Shown one piece after another: positions 1 to 6,656 of a stretch of 20,017 nt of DNA. How positions within the stretch are numbered: position 1 is the first letter of the stretch; every line of letters starts with the position of its first letter. The DNA comes from Nitrospirota bacterium (GTDB lineage: Bacteria; Nitrospirota; Nitrospiria; Nitrospirales; Nitrospiraceae): the NCBI GenBank assembly GCA_016222925.1, contig JACRQB010000221.1, positions 1-20,017 of the forward strand, in the 5' to 3' direction. The notes under the pieces were generated by a model. It was not told the origin of the DNA, did no database searches, and saw only the letters and a list, made by a program, of their open reading frames with translations. A program made the position numbers and the translations under genes.

Positions 1-801
1 GACGGAGGGGTGAGCAGGAAACGCAGCGAGAAAATGCCGGGTCTCCCGTTCTGCCAAGTGGTCTTCGCCTCGCACGATGTAGTAGTCGATCAGTCGAAGA
101 GACGCGAGGTCGCCGGGATAGGAACGAAGATAGGCATCCCGCACTCGGGTCAACCCTTTTTTGTCCAGCTTTTCGGTGATGAATTGACGAATCTGCTCCC
201 GGGTCTCCGCCATCTGTGTATCGGTGCTGCCGGCCATGCCTTCCAGTAAGGTATGGATGGCTCGGACATAGTCTTTCTTTTGGGCGAATGCCTCGGCAGT
301 CAGCTGCTGTGCCTCGCGTTTGGTTGCGTCGTCGAGTGCCGTTGTCCGTACTTGTGTCAGCAACGGCAATGCCAGGTCGATATTGCCCATCGCGGCATGG
401 ATGCGGGCCAATATGAGCTTGCTTCGATCCACGAGGTCGGATTCGGGAAACTCCGTCTGAAGTTGGTTCAGAGAGCGGATCGCCTCTCCATAGTCCTTCA
501 TTCCATAGAGCGCGGCGCCCAGCAGTAGGTAGGTATCATCGAGGTATTCAGCTGGTGGAGTGGTGGTCAAGAATCGACGCAAGACTGTGGCTGCGGATTC
601 CGGATCCCCTTTCTCGATCAAGTGCTTGGCCTGGTTCAAGGCCGGTGGGTTGAGAGGAAGGATCTTGACGGGATCTGCCGCCTCTGCTCCGCCCGGTTGA
701 GTCGACATGAGGCCGACGCCGAGCGTCAGCACAAGAGCCATTGCGACCATCAGTGGCGGCCATGCAGAGCTGGAAGAGGGGTGATACGAGTAGGTGAGCA
801 T
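1..801 (-). CDS. Exported TPR-repeat protein, partial (runs off left edge)
   Basis: An open frame of 267 codons reads from ATG at 801 to base 1 without a stop, so the C-terminal part lies outside the window. Residues about 15-42 form a hydrophobic segment (PPLMVAMALVLTLGVGLM) followed by an Ala-rich stretch (GAEAADP), suggesting a signal peptide or N-terminal anchor, although the residues before it carry no Lys or Arg. The rest is helical and TPR-like, for example AKHLIEKGDPESAATVLRRF, LLLGAALYGMKDYGEAIRSL and FPESDLVDRSKLILARIHAA. Exported proteins with TPRs at the N-terminus followed by a periplasmic-binding fold include the LpoA-type penicillin-binding protein activators. That fits the cell-envelope neighbourhood, but the diagnostic second domain is not visible, so the function is inference. 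No clear Shine-Dalgarno precedes the start. A TTGACA box lies upstream on this strand. Confidence 0.75.
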   Translation of the reverse strand, partial: MLTYSYHPSSSSAWPPLMVAMALVLTLGVGLMSTQPGGAEAADPVKILPLNPPALNQAKHLIEKGDPESAATVLRRFLTTTPPAEYLDDTYLLLGAALYGMKDYGEAIRSLNQLQTEFPESDLVDRSKLILARIHAAMGNIDLALPLLTQVRTTALDDATKREAQQLTAEAFAQKKDYVRAIHTLLEGMAGSTDTQMAETREQIRQFITEKLDKKGLTRVRDAYLRSYPGDLASLRLIDYYIVRGEDHLAERETRHFLAAFPAHPSV

Positions 802-832
802 TGCGTTCGATCGGCGGTAGGCCGTAGGCAGA

Positions 833-861
833 CTAGTATCGGAAAGGGTGCGACCTGTCAA
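833..861 (-). promoter_or_regulatory. Putative sigma70 promoter of the leftward TPR gene
   Basis: Read on the minus strand, a perfect -35 box TTGACA (861-856) is followed by a 17-base spacer and a weak -10 box TACTAG (838-833). The predicted start would be near 826, about 25 bases before the ATG at 801. Confidence 0.5.
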
Positions 862-881
862 GGAGAAGTACGGTGGCATCA

Positions 882-910
882 TTGTACTGATGAAGCGAGT
901 TGGCTATAGT
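882..910 (+). promoter_or_regulatory. Putative sigma70 promoter of the xer recombinase
   Basis: TTGTAC (882-887), a 17-base spacer and TATAGT (905-910) place transcription start near 917, only about 10 bases before ATG 927. This promoter covers the alternative TTG start at 900 and so argues for the ATG. It lies back to back with the leftward promoter, about 20 bases apart. Confidence 0.5.
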
Positions 911-926
911 TCATTTATCGACCGCC

Positions 927-1883
927 ATGGCTGAACCAACGGCACCATTGCTGGACCCTCTGCTTGAACGGTATCTCAGCGAGCTGCGGATTGAAGGTGG
1001 ATTGGCCACAAATACGCTGGAGTCCTACCGGCGAGATCTTTTACGTTTGCAGCGATACTTGCTGCCACATCGACTCAGTATCGGAGACTCCGTTCCACCG
1101 CACACGATCCGGTCCTTTCTCGCAACCCTCAAACACGAGGCCCTCGCGGCTTCATCGATTGCTCGCCTTCTCTCGGCGATGCGAGGGTGGTATCGCTTTC
1201 TGGTTCGGGAACACCTCGTGGAGACCAGTCCTCTCCGTGATATGACGGTGGCGCATCGGCCGGTTCGATTACCGAAGACGCTGACACACCAGGAAATAAC
1301 GGCGCTGCTGGAGCTGCCGGCTCGCGATCGTGCTGAGGATCAACGCGACCGTGTGATGCTGGAATTGCTGTATGCGGCGGGCCTTCGTGTGTCAGAGCTT
1401 GTTGGGCTCAGTCTGTCGCAGATCGATGTGAATCTGGGCTGTGTGCGAGTCGTAGGGAAAGGTGCCAAGGAGCGAGTCGTCCCGATCGGACAAACTGCGG
1501 TCAAGATGCTGGTTGATTACGTGGAACATGTGAGGCCCGTTCTACTCAAAGGGCGATCGTTCCGTGTCTTGTTCATCAGCCGACGAGGACGAGGACTGAC
1601 GAGGCAGGCATTTTGGAAGCTGCTTCTGCAGCGAGCACGACGCGCTGGTATTTCCAGATCGATTTCTCCGCACATGCTGCGGCATTCTTTTGCCACGCAT
1701 CTGCTGGAAGGGGGGGCCGATTTGCGAGTCGTGCAATCCATGTTGGGGCATGCAGACATCGCGACGACTCAAATCTATACGCATGTGGAAGGCAGCCGGT
1801 TACGGCAGGTCCATCGCCAATACTTTCCGCGACAGCGCGGTCGACGACGGCCAGGTGTGGAAGTTTCTACGAAGCGCAAATAG
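927..1883 (+). CDS. xerD: Tyrosine site-specific recombinase, XerC/XerD family
   Basis: The 318-residue protein has the Xer architecture: an N-terminal SAM-like core-binding domain (about 8-95, with TLESYRRDL and LSAMRGWYRFLVREH) and a C-terminal catalytic domain (about 115-305). The catalytic residues are visible: Arg154 in AAGLRVSEL, Lys178 in GKGAKER, His249 and Arg252 in HMLRHSFATHLL, His275 in LGHADIATTQIYTHV and nucleophile Tyr284. Xer proteins act in pairs at dif to resolve chromosome dimers. VRVVGKGAKERVVPIG resembles XerD more than XerC, but the choice between them is not certain. I chose ATG 927 because the in-frame TTG at 900 lies inside a good promoter. With that start the leader is only about 10 bases and has no Shine-Dalgarno. 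The basic tail (RQRGRRRPG...STKRK) extends slightly past the usual end. No att sites, integrase cargo or mobile genes are nearby, so this is probably the housekeeping recombinase. Confidence 0.9.
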   Translation: MAEPTAPLLDPLLERYLSELRIEGGLATNTLESYRRDLLRLQRYLLPHRLSIGDSVPPHTIRSFLATLKHEALAASSIARLLSAMRGWYRFLVREHLVETSPLRDMTVAHRPVRLPKTLTHQEITALLELPARDRAEDQRDRVMLELLYAAGLRVSELVGLSLSQIDVNLGCVRVVGKGAKERVVPIGQTAVKMLVDYVEHVRPVLLKGRSFRVLFISRRGRGLTRQAFWKLLLQRARRAGISRSISPHMLRHSFATHLLEGGADLRVVQSMLGHADIATTQIYTHVEGSRLRQVHRQYFPRQRGRRRPGVEVSTKRK

Positions 1884-1930
1884 TTAAGAATCAGTATGGT
1901 GTGAGGTTGAATGAACAGTACGTGAACCCG

Positions 1931-1959
1931 TTGACAAGGAATCATGGACTTGATACCCT
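1931..1959 (+). promoter_or_regulatory. Putative promoter of the tRNA-Val gene
   Basis: A perfect TTGACA (1931-1936) is followed by a 17-base spacer and TACCCT (1954-1959). The latter is preceded by TGA, giving an extended -10 (TGn). Transcription would start near 1966, about 17 bases before the tRNA 5' end. Confidence 0.5.
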
Positions 1960-1982
1960 CCGCATCGGTTGTCAAGAAAATC

Positions 1983-2058
1983 GGGCGGATAGCTCAGTTG
2001 GGAGAGCGCTGCCCTTACAAGGCAGAGGTCACAGGTTCAATCCCTGTTCCGCCTACCA
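1983..2058 (+). tRNA. tRNA-Val (anticodon TAC)
   Basis: The 76 bases fold as a standard cloverleaf. Acceptor GGGCGGA pairs with TCCGCCT (first pair G-T), the D stem is GCTC/GAGC, the anticodon stem is CTGCC/GGCAG around loop CTTACAA, and the T stem is ACAGG/CCTGT around TTCAATC. Anticodon TAC is at 2016-2018. Discriminator A and the CCA end (2056-2058) are encoded in the DNA. Confidence 0.97.
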
Positions 2059-2189
2059 TGCAGGAGTGGTGGTACGCAGAGACAGGATGTGTGCTTGCTG
2101 CGCGGAGGATCTGTTCCTTGCGCAAGAATTGATCGGCGACCACCGATTTTGTCTTGTCGTGCTGTTGTTCTGCCATCGATAGACTTTGC

Positions 2190-2267
2190 GGGGCCGTCGT
2201 TCAGCCTGGTTAGGACGCCAGATTGTCAATCTGGAGGTCGCGGGTTCAAATCCCGTCGGCCCCGCCA
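2190..2267 (+). tRNA. tRNA-Asp (anticodon GTC)
   Basis: Acceptor GGGGCCG pairs with CGGCCCC, the D stem is GTTC/GGAC, the anticodon stem is CCAGA/TCTGG around loop TTGTCAA, and the T stem is GCGGG/CCCGT around TTCAAAT. Anticodon GTC is at 2225-2227 and CCA is encoded (2265-2267). It lies 131 bases after tRNA-Val and 73 bases before tolQ. Confidence 0.97.
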
Positions 2268-2281
2268 TTTTCTTCAGGGTT

Positions 2282-2290
2282 TGGTACAAT
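2282..2290 (+). promoter_or_regulatory. Possible extended -10 promoter for tolQ
   Basis: TGGTACAAT (TGn followed by TACAAT) lies between tRNA-Asp and tolQ. No good -35 is seen, as that position falls in the tRNA 3' end. It could give a start near 2297 for the Tol operon. Read-through from the tRNA promoter is the alternative. Confidence 0.35.
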
Positions 2291-2340
2291 CCACTTTGCC
2301 AAGCAATCGTGAGCGCTGAGGAGGGAGAGTAGCGACTCGT

Positions 2341-3042
2341 ATGTTTCAAACCGGACCACTGGGAGTTATTCTGTCGCTCGGGATCGTATCCAAGGTGGTC
2401 CTCGTGCTCTTGGTCTGCTTTTCCGTTGCGTCCTGGGCCATCATCTTCTACAAGTTGGCCGTGTTTCGCACCGCTGATGCAAAGGATCGTCATTTTATGA
2501 CCTTGTTGCTGCGGGCCAGAGATGTGGAGGATGTGACTCGGCATGCGCAACAAACGATAGGGAGTCCCTGCGCAAAGATCTTTCATGCCGTGATTCAACG
2601 GATCGGCTACCTTCCCACCGAGAGGAATGAAAACGGTTCCGTCGCCTATGATCGACATGTGATGGAGCGGACGGCGGCCCATCTTGCGCAGGGGCAAATC
2701 GCCAAGTTGGAATCGTTTCTTCCGTTTCTTGCGACGACCGGAAATATCTGCCCGTTCGTGGGCCTCCTGGGAACAGTGATGGGAATCATCGATTCATTCC
2801 GGGAAATCGGCACCCAAGGGACAGCCAGTATTGCGGCGGTGGCTCCCGGCGTTTCCGAAGCCTTGATCGCGACCGCAGCCGGATTGTTTGCCGCCATTCC
2901 AGCCGTTATTGCTTATAATTATTTTCTCGTACGTATCAGACGTGCCGCCATGCATATGGATTCGGTTGTGGTGGAGCTCCTGGCTTTGATTCCAGCCCAA
3001 ACGAGACCCGTTGCTCCGGTCTCCGTCGGAGCGAAGGGATGA
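2341..3042 (+). CDS. tolQ: TolQ, Tol-Pal motor subunit (ExbB/TolQ family)
   Basis: TolQ forms the inner-membrane proton channel complex with TolR that energises TolA during outer-membrane constriction at division. The 233-residue length is typical. Three transmembrane segments are visible: about 15-38 (VVLVLLVCFSVASWAIIFYK), 127-152 (containing CPFVGLLGTVMGIIDSF, the family signature) and 168-196 (EALIATAAGLFAAIPAVIAY). The large cytoplasmic loop (40-125) contains the usual amphipathic helices. The gene opens the operon and overlaps tolR in ATGA. A purine-rich GAGGAGGGAG sits about 14 bases upstream of ATG 2341, longer than ideal spacing. ExbB would be the alternative name, but pal and tolB downstream decide for TolQ. 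Confidence 0.93.
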   Translation: MFQTGPLGVILSLGIVSKVVLVLLVCFSVASWAIIFYKLAVFRTADAKDRHFMTLLLRARDVEDVTRHAQQTIGSPCAKIFHAVIQRIGYLPTERNENGSVAYDRHVMERTAAHLAQGQIAKLESFLPFLATTGNICPFVGLLGTVMGIIDSFREIGTQGTASIAAVAPGVSEALIATAAGLFAAIPAVIAYNYFLVRIRRAAMHMDSVVVELLALIPAQTRPVAPVSVGAKG

Positions 3043-3479
3043 TGTTTGAGACGAGGCAGCGACGATTTTTAGCCGAAATCAACGTGATTCCGCTCGTGGA
3101 CGTGGTATTGGTGCTTCTGGTGATCTTTATGGTCACGGCGCCGATGCTCTATCGAGGCATGGACATCAAGTTGCCGACTTCCGCGTCGAACACGATCAAG
3201 CCGGAGATCCGAGCGGTGCTGACGATTGAAAAGGATCAACGCCTGTACCTCGACAAGGATCCGGTGAGCGTCGCTCAGTTGGAGCGAAAGCTGCGCATGA
3301 TGAAAGCAGAGCATGTCGATGTGTCGGTGTATTTACGCGCTGACCGGGACGTGCCATACGGAATTGTGGTTCAGGTGATGGATGGAGTCAAACAAGCCGG
3401 CATCGAGAAACTTGGCATGGTGACTGACCCCACCGGACCTGAACGTGTCAGTGAGGGTACGTCATCCCAACACAATTAG
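3039..3479 (+). CDS. tolR: TolR, Tol-Pal motor subunit (ExbD/TolR family)
   Basis: This 146-residue protein has a short cytoplasmic N-terminus, one transmembrane helix (about 15-36, INVIPLVDVVLVLLVIFMVT) carrying the conserved channel Asp21, and a periplasmic ExbD/TolR domain (about 42-135). TolR couples proton flow to TolA movement and contacts peptidoglycan through its periplasmic part. The start overlaps the tolQ stop by four bases (ATGA), which implies translational coupling. A second ATG directly follows the first, so the start could be three bases later. The C-terminal 15 residues (TGPERVSEGTSSQHN) look like a disordered tail. Confidence 0.93.
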   Translation: MMFETRQRRFLAEINVIPLVDVVLVLLVIFMVTAPMLYRGMDIKLPTSASNTIKPEIRAVLTIEKDQRLYLDKDPVSVAQLERKLRMMKAEHVDVSVYLRADRDVPYGIVVQVMDGVKQAGIEKLGMVTDPTGPERVSEGTSSQHN

Positions 3480-3495
3480 TAGGATAAGGTCCACG

Positions 3496-4575
3496 GTGCA
3501 GGCTTGGGCATCAGCCGGCATGGTTTCGGATGATGAATGGCAGGCGACACTGACTCGTCGCTTGGGCTTTGCTGTCGTCGTTTCTCTGGTTCTGCATATT
3601 GGCATCCTGGCAATAGTGGGTTGGGTTCGGCTGCCACGACATGGCGAACGGCCTCTGACGTCGATTGAGATTTCCCTTGCGAGTCTGCCGACGCTTCCGG
3701 AGAAAGCCGTTGAACCTCAGAAAAGTCAGCCGATTAAGAAAGAGGTCGAACAGCCCAAGCCGGTACAGCAGACGAAGCCTATCGAGCACTCCAAAGCTCT
3801 TGAGCGTCCCAAACTCATTGAACAGCCTAAAACTGCTCCTCCCATGAAACCGGCACCCGTGTCCCTTCCGCCGGTGGCGGCAGCACCTGTTCCTCCTCCG
3901 GTGGCTCCAGCCAAACCGTCGAACGATCTCATGCGCGATATTATGAAAGATATTGAGTTGCCTCCGGATGCTCCAAAGCGCGGTGACATCAGCCCGGAAG
4001 ACAAGCCGAGAAAATCACCAGTGATGAAGCTGCCGGATGTACCGGTCGTGACGGAAGCAAAGGAGGCAACGCAAAAAAAACTGGTGGCCTCTGTTCAGTC
4101 CTCATCCTTGACGGAAGATGTGGCGAAGGAATTGGACGAGGAATTGAAGAAGATCAAGACGCTTGAAGTGCCCAAAGCAGCACCACCCGTCGACGTGCCG
4201 TCAAAGCCTGTGCCTCAGCTTGAAGCGAAGATACAGAGCGCCAAGGCTGTCGACACCACATTGAAGGTTCCAGGGATGGCTCCGGGATCCAATGCGTATC
4301 TTGCGCTTGTGCGACAACGAATCAGCAATTCTTGGAATGCCCCGCCTATGGATCTGACCAGCCATGCTTACGTCGTGATCGTACAGTTCAGACTGCATAA
4401 GAACGGATCGGTCACCGGTGTAGCGATCGAGCAATCGTCGGGAAACGAGTACTATGATTTGGCCGGGAAACGGGCTGTTCTCAGCGCAAACCCATTGCCG
4501 GTGTTTCCAGCTGATATCACGGATCTGTATTTTGATGCGCACTTCACCTTTACCGTCGGAGAGCTGCAAGGATAA
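3496..4575 (+). CDS. tolA: TolA-like energy-transducing protein with TonB-type C-terminal domain
   Basis: In the 359-residue form a single transmembrane helix (about 23-44, FAVVVSLVLHIGILAIVGW) contains Ser30 and His34. This is the SxxxH motif of TolA and TonB needed for coupling to the TolQR/ExbBD motor. It is followed by a long Pro/Lys-rich region (about 60-260), which should span the periplasm as an extended or coiled arm. The last domain (about 266-359) has the TonB_2/TolA fold pattern: NAYLALVRQRISNSWNAPP, then FRLHKNGSVTGVAIEQSSG and AVLSANPLPVFPAD. Its place between tolR and tolB supports the TolA role. I chose GTG 3496 because AGGATAAGG lies 6 bases upstream. GTG 3445 (inside tolR) and ATG 3520 are in-frame alternatives that leave the TM helix intact. 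Confidence 0.85.
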   Translation: MQAWASAGMVSDDEWQATLTRRLGFAVVVSLVLHIGILAIVGWVRLPRHGERPLTSIEISLASLPTLPEKAVEPQKSQPIKKEVEQPKPVQQTKPIEHSKALERPKLIEQPKTAPPMKPAPVSLPPVAAAPVPPPVAPAKPSNDLMRDIMKDIELPPDAPKRGDISPEDKPRKSPVMKLPDVPVVTEAKEATQKKLVASVQSSSLTEDVAKELDEELKKIKTLEVPKAAPPVDVPSKPVPQLEAKIQSAKAVDTTLKVPGMAPGSNAYLALVRQRISNSWNAPPMDLTSHAYVVIVQFRLHKNGSVTGVAIEQSSGNEYYDLAGKRAVLSANPLPVFPADITDLYFDAHFTFTVGELQG

Positions 4576-4578
4576 ACC

Positions 4579-5799
4579 ATGACGTTTCGAGTTGTTGTGT
4601 TCGTCATGGGTGGATCGGAGTCACCTGAGGCACGTGTGAAGCTGGGCACGCGCATCGAAGACGTGCTGAAGGCGGACGTGCGGCGCTCGCTGGTTTTTGC
4701 GCTTGTCGATTTGCCGAGTCTAGGCATGAAGGTCGGTCATCTCGGGGCGGAGCCTGATCCCTCCTTCAAACACGCCGCCGAGAATGGAGTGTCAGTCATT
4801 GTGTGGGGTCAGGCGGGGATGAAGAGTGGGAACAAGGATGCTGATCTCAGCATGGATGGCTATGTGTATGACGCCGGAAACAATGAAGTCGTGGGCGGGA
4901 AACGCTATGTCGGTTCGACGTCGGTCGCCCGCCTCATGGCCCATCGTTTTGCCGATGAGTTGGTCTTTCGCTATACGGGCGAGCCGGGAATCGCCCGGAC
5001 GAAGATCGCCTATGTCTCGGAGTTGGGGACGGCACGCGAGTTATTCGTGATGGATTACGACGGATACGATCCGCGTCAGCTGACGGCCGACGGATTCTTG
5101 AACCTGATGCCACGCTGGTCGCCGGATCGCCGATTTCTGGTCTTCACGACGTATCGTAATCGGAACACGCAGGATATCGACATGATTGAGCTGGCCACGG
5201 GAAAGCGGTGGACACTCGTCGCACAAGGAGGGTTGAACATCACTCCGGTTTTCTCTCCCGATGGGAATTCGTTGGCCTACTCATCAAGCCATGAAGGAAA
5301 TGCTGAATTGTACCGGTTGGATACTAAGACGAAAGCCGTTCAACGACTGACTACGCATGCGGCCGGGGACTTGTCGCCCTCGTGGTCGCCCTCGGGCCGG
5401 GAGCTTGTCTTTACGTCCGATCGGAGCGGTGGACCACAAATTTTTCTCATGAGTGCGGATGGATCCAATGTGCGTCGATTGACGTTCGAAGGAGACTATA
5501 ATGCAGCCCCGGCCTGGTCTCCTCGAGGAAATTGGATTGCCTACGTGTGCCGGACTCCCAAAAAAGAGTACAAACTGTGTGTGATCACCCCCGATGGTCA
5601 GAAACGTGTGCAATTAACGACTGGACTGGGAGTGGATGATTCTCCGTCCTGGTCTCCAGATGGACGGCATCTCGTGTTCAGCTCGACGGTGGAAGGGAAA
5701 AGTCAGATCTACATGATCGATGCGGACGGTAAAGACCTCGAGCGCATTACGTTCACCGGCACTCACAATAGCGCGCCGTCCTGGTCCCCAGCCTCGTAA
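4579..5799 (+). CDS. tolB: TolB, Tol-Pal periplasmic beta-propeller protein, apparently lacking a signal peptide
   Basis: TolB shuttles between Pal and other outer-membrane partners and is released from Pal by TolA. Residues 1-135 correspond to the TolB D1 domain (RVVVFVMGG, TRIEDVLKADVRRSLVF, GVSVIVWGQA), and 140-406 form a six-bladed propeller with repeated WSPDG-type motifs (MPRWSPDRR, TPVFSPDGN, SPSWSPSGR, APAWSPRGN, SPSWSPDGR, APSWSPAS). E. coli TolB begins with a Sec signal peptide and then the TolA-binding box. Here the first ATG sits directly at the first D1 strand, three bases after the tolA stop. The same frame upstream is tolA coding sequence, and the other two frames there encode no signal-like segment. 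The protein is therefore either secreted unusually, a read-through extension of the TolA-like protein, or affected by a deletion. The family call is firm, but the functional state is unclear. Confidence 0.88.
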   Translation: MTFRVVVFVMGGSESPEARVKLGTRIEDVLKADVRRSLVFALVDLPSLGMKVGHLGAEPDPSFKHAAENGVSVIVWGQAGMKSGNKDADLSMDGYVYDAGNNEVVGGKRYVGSTSVARLMAHRFADELVFRYTGEPGIARTKIAYVSELGTARELFVMDYDGYDPRQLTADGFLNLMPRWSPDRRFLVFTTYRNRNTQDIDMIELATGKRWTLVAQGGLNITPVFSPDGNSLAYSSSHEGNAELYRLDTKTKAVQRLTTHAAGDLSPSWSPSGRELVFTSDRSGGPQIFLMSADGSNVRRLTFEGDYNAAPAWSPRGNWIAYVCRTPKKEYKLCVITPDGQKRVQLTTGLGVDDSPSWSPDGRHLVFSSTVEGKSQIYMIDADGKDLERITFTGTHNSAPSWSPAS

Positions 5800-5814
5800 A
5801 TTTCCAGGAAGGCA

Positions 5815-5843
5815 TTGACGGCAATCGTTCTAGGTTGTAAGAA
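5815..5843 (+). promoter_or_regulatory. Possible internal promoter before pal
   Basis: TTGACG (5815-5820), a 17-base spacer and TAAGAA (5838-5843) lie in the 79-base tolB-pal gap. The -10 is poor, so this is only a candidate that could boost pal relative to the Tol motor genes. Confidence 0.25.
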
Positions 5844-5878
5844 AAAGGGACGGTGTTTCACAGGAGGGAAGGAATCCA

Positions 5879-6592
5879 ATGAAAAAAATACCAGTCAGCT
5901 ATCTGCCGTTGATTCTTGGTGTTATCGTGCTGGGAATGCCAGGGTGTTCGAAGAAGGCGGTTCGATCTGGGGGTGATATGCAGGCGTTACAAGACGAGAC
6001 GGCCAAGGGAGGGGGAAGCAAAGACGGAACGGGTTCAAGTTTTCCCGATACGTCGTTCTCTGGACGTAATGAGTCGAACAACCTACGGGGGTTGGATCGC
6101 AATCCTTCGGAAGAACGGTTGGGCGGACATACTGGTAATGCAGGGAGTCCAGGCGGTGTCGGGCATGCCAACGCGATGGTTGCCAAAGCAGATTCCGGCG
6201 CGGTCGCCCGCCAGTTGGCTGAAATTCGCGCGGAGCAGGTGGCTTCGGTAGCTGCAGGACTTCGGGATGTCTTTTTCGCGTACGACAGTTTTTCAGTCAC
6301 CGATGAAGGACGTCATGCCCTGGCCGGTGATGCGGAATGGGCCAGATCGAATCCGACCGCACAGCTGAAAATCGAAGGCCATTGTGATGAGCGCGGCACC
6401 TCAGCGTACAATTTGGTGCTGGGTGAGAAGCGCGCGAAGGCCGTTCGGAATTATCTCGTCGAGCTGGGAGTGGCTCCCGCGTATTTGTCGGTCGTCTCCT
6501 ACGGCAAAGAACGGCCGTTCTGCACAGAACATACAGAATCGTGTTACTCGCTGAATCGCCGAGGACATCTCGCTGTCAAGTCAGGAAAGTAG
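5879..6592 (+). CDS. pal: Pal, peptidoglycan-associated lipoprotein
   Basis: Pal anchors the outer membrane to peptidoglycan and binds TolB. The 237-residue precursor has a lipoprotein signal ending GMPGC, with the lipidated Cys at 23. A long Gly/Ser/Asn-rich linker (about 25-105) follows, then an OmpA_C domain (about 128-235). The domain shows the Pal hallmark GHCDERGTSAYNLVLGEKRA, including the Asp and Arg that bind diaminopimelate, and ends LNRRGH. Cys215 and Cys222 (PFCTEHTESC) lie close together near the C-terminus and may form a disulfide. The linker is longer than in E. coli Pal (173 residues in total). AGGAGG at 5862-5867 is a strong ribosome binding site 11 bases before ATG. Confidence 0.95.
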   Translation: MKKIPVSYLPLILGVIVLGMPGCSKKAVRSGGDMQALQDETAKGGGSKDGTGSSFPDTSFSGRNESNNLRGLDRNPSEERLGGHTGNAGSPGGVGHANAMVAKADSGAVARQLAEIRAEQVASVAAGLRDVFFAYDSFSVTDEGRHALAGDAEWARSNPTAQLKIEGHCDERGTSAYNLVLGEKRAKAVRNYLVELGVAPAYLSVVSYGKERPFCTEHTESCYSLNRRGHLAVKSGK

Positions 6593-6656
6593 TGAGCTGA
6601 TTGCGCCGCTCGCCTGAGCGTGCCCTGATCGTAGGCGGTCGTTCGGATCTCAGAAC

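Noticed and set aside
900..926. TTG start for the xer recombinase nine codons upstream
   Set aside because: It overlaps a good promoter (882-910) and adds residues not typical of Xer N-termini; ATG 927 fits better.
2053..2697. Minus-strand 214-codon frame
   Set aside because: It crosses the 3' end of tRNA-Val, all of tRNA-Asp and the start of tolQ, all firmly supported on the plus strand. Phrases like GPTGFEPATSRL are a familiar artefact of tRNA antisense translation.
4579..4632. MTFRVVVFVMGGSESPEA as a short signal peptide of TolB
   Set aside because: The hydrophobic run is only about eight residues, the cleavage region is acidic, and the segment aligns with the first beta strand of mature TolB D1.
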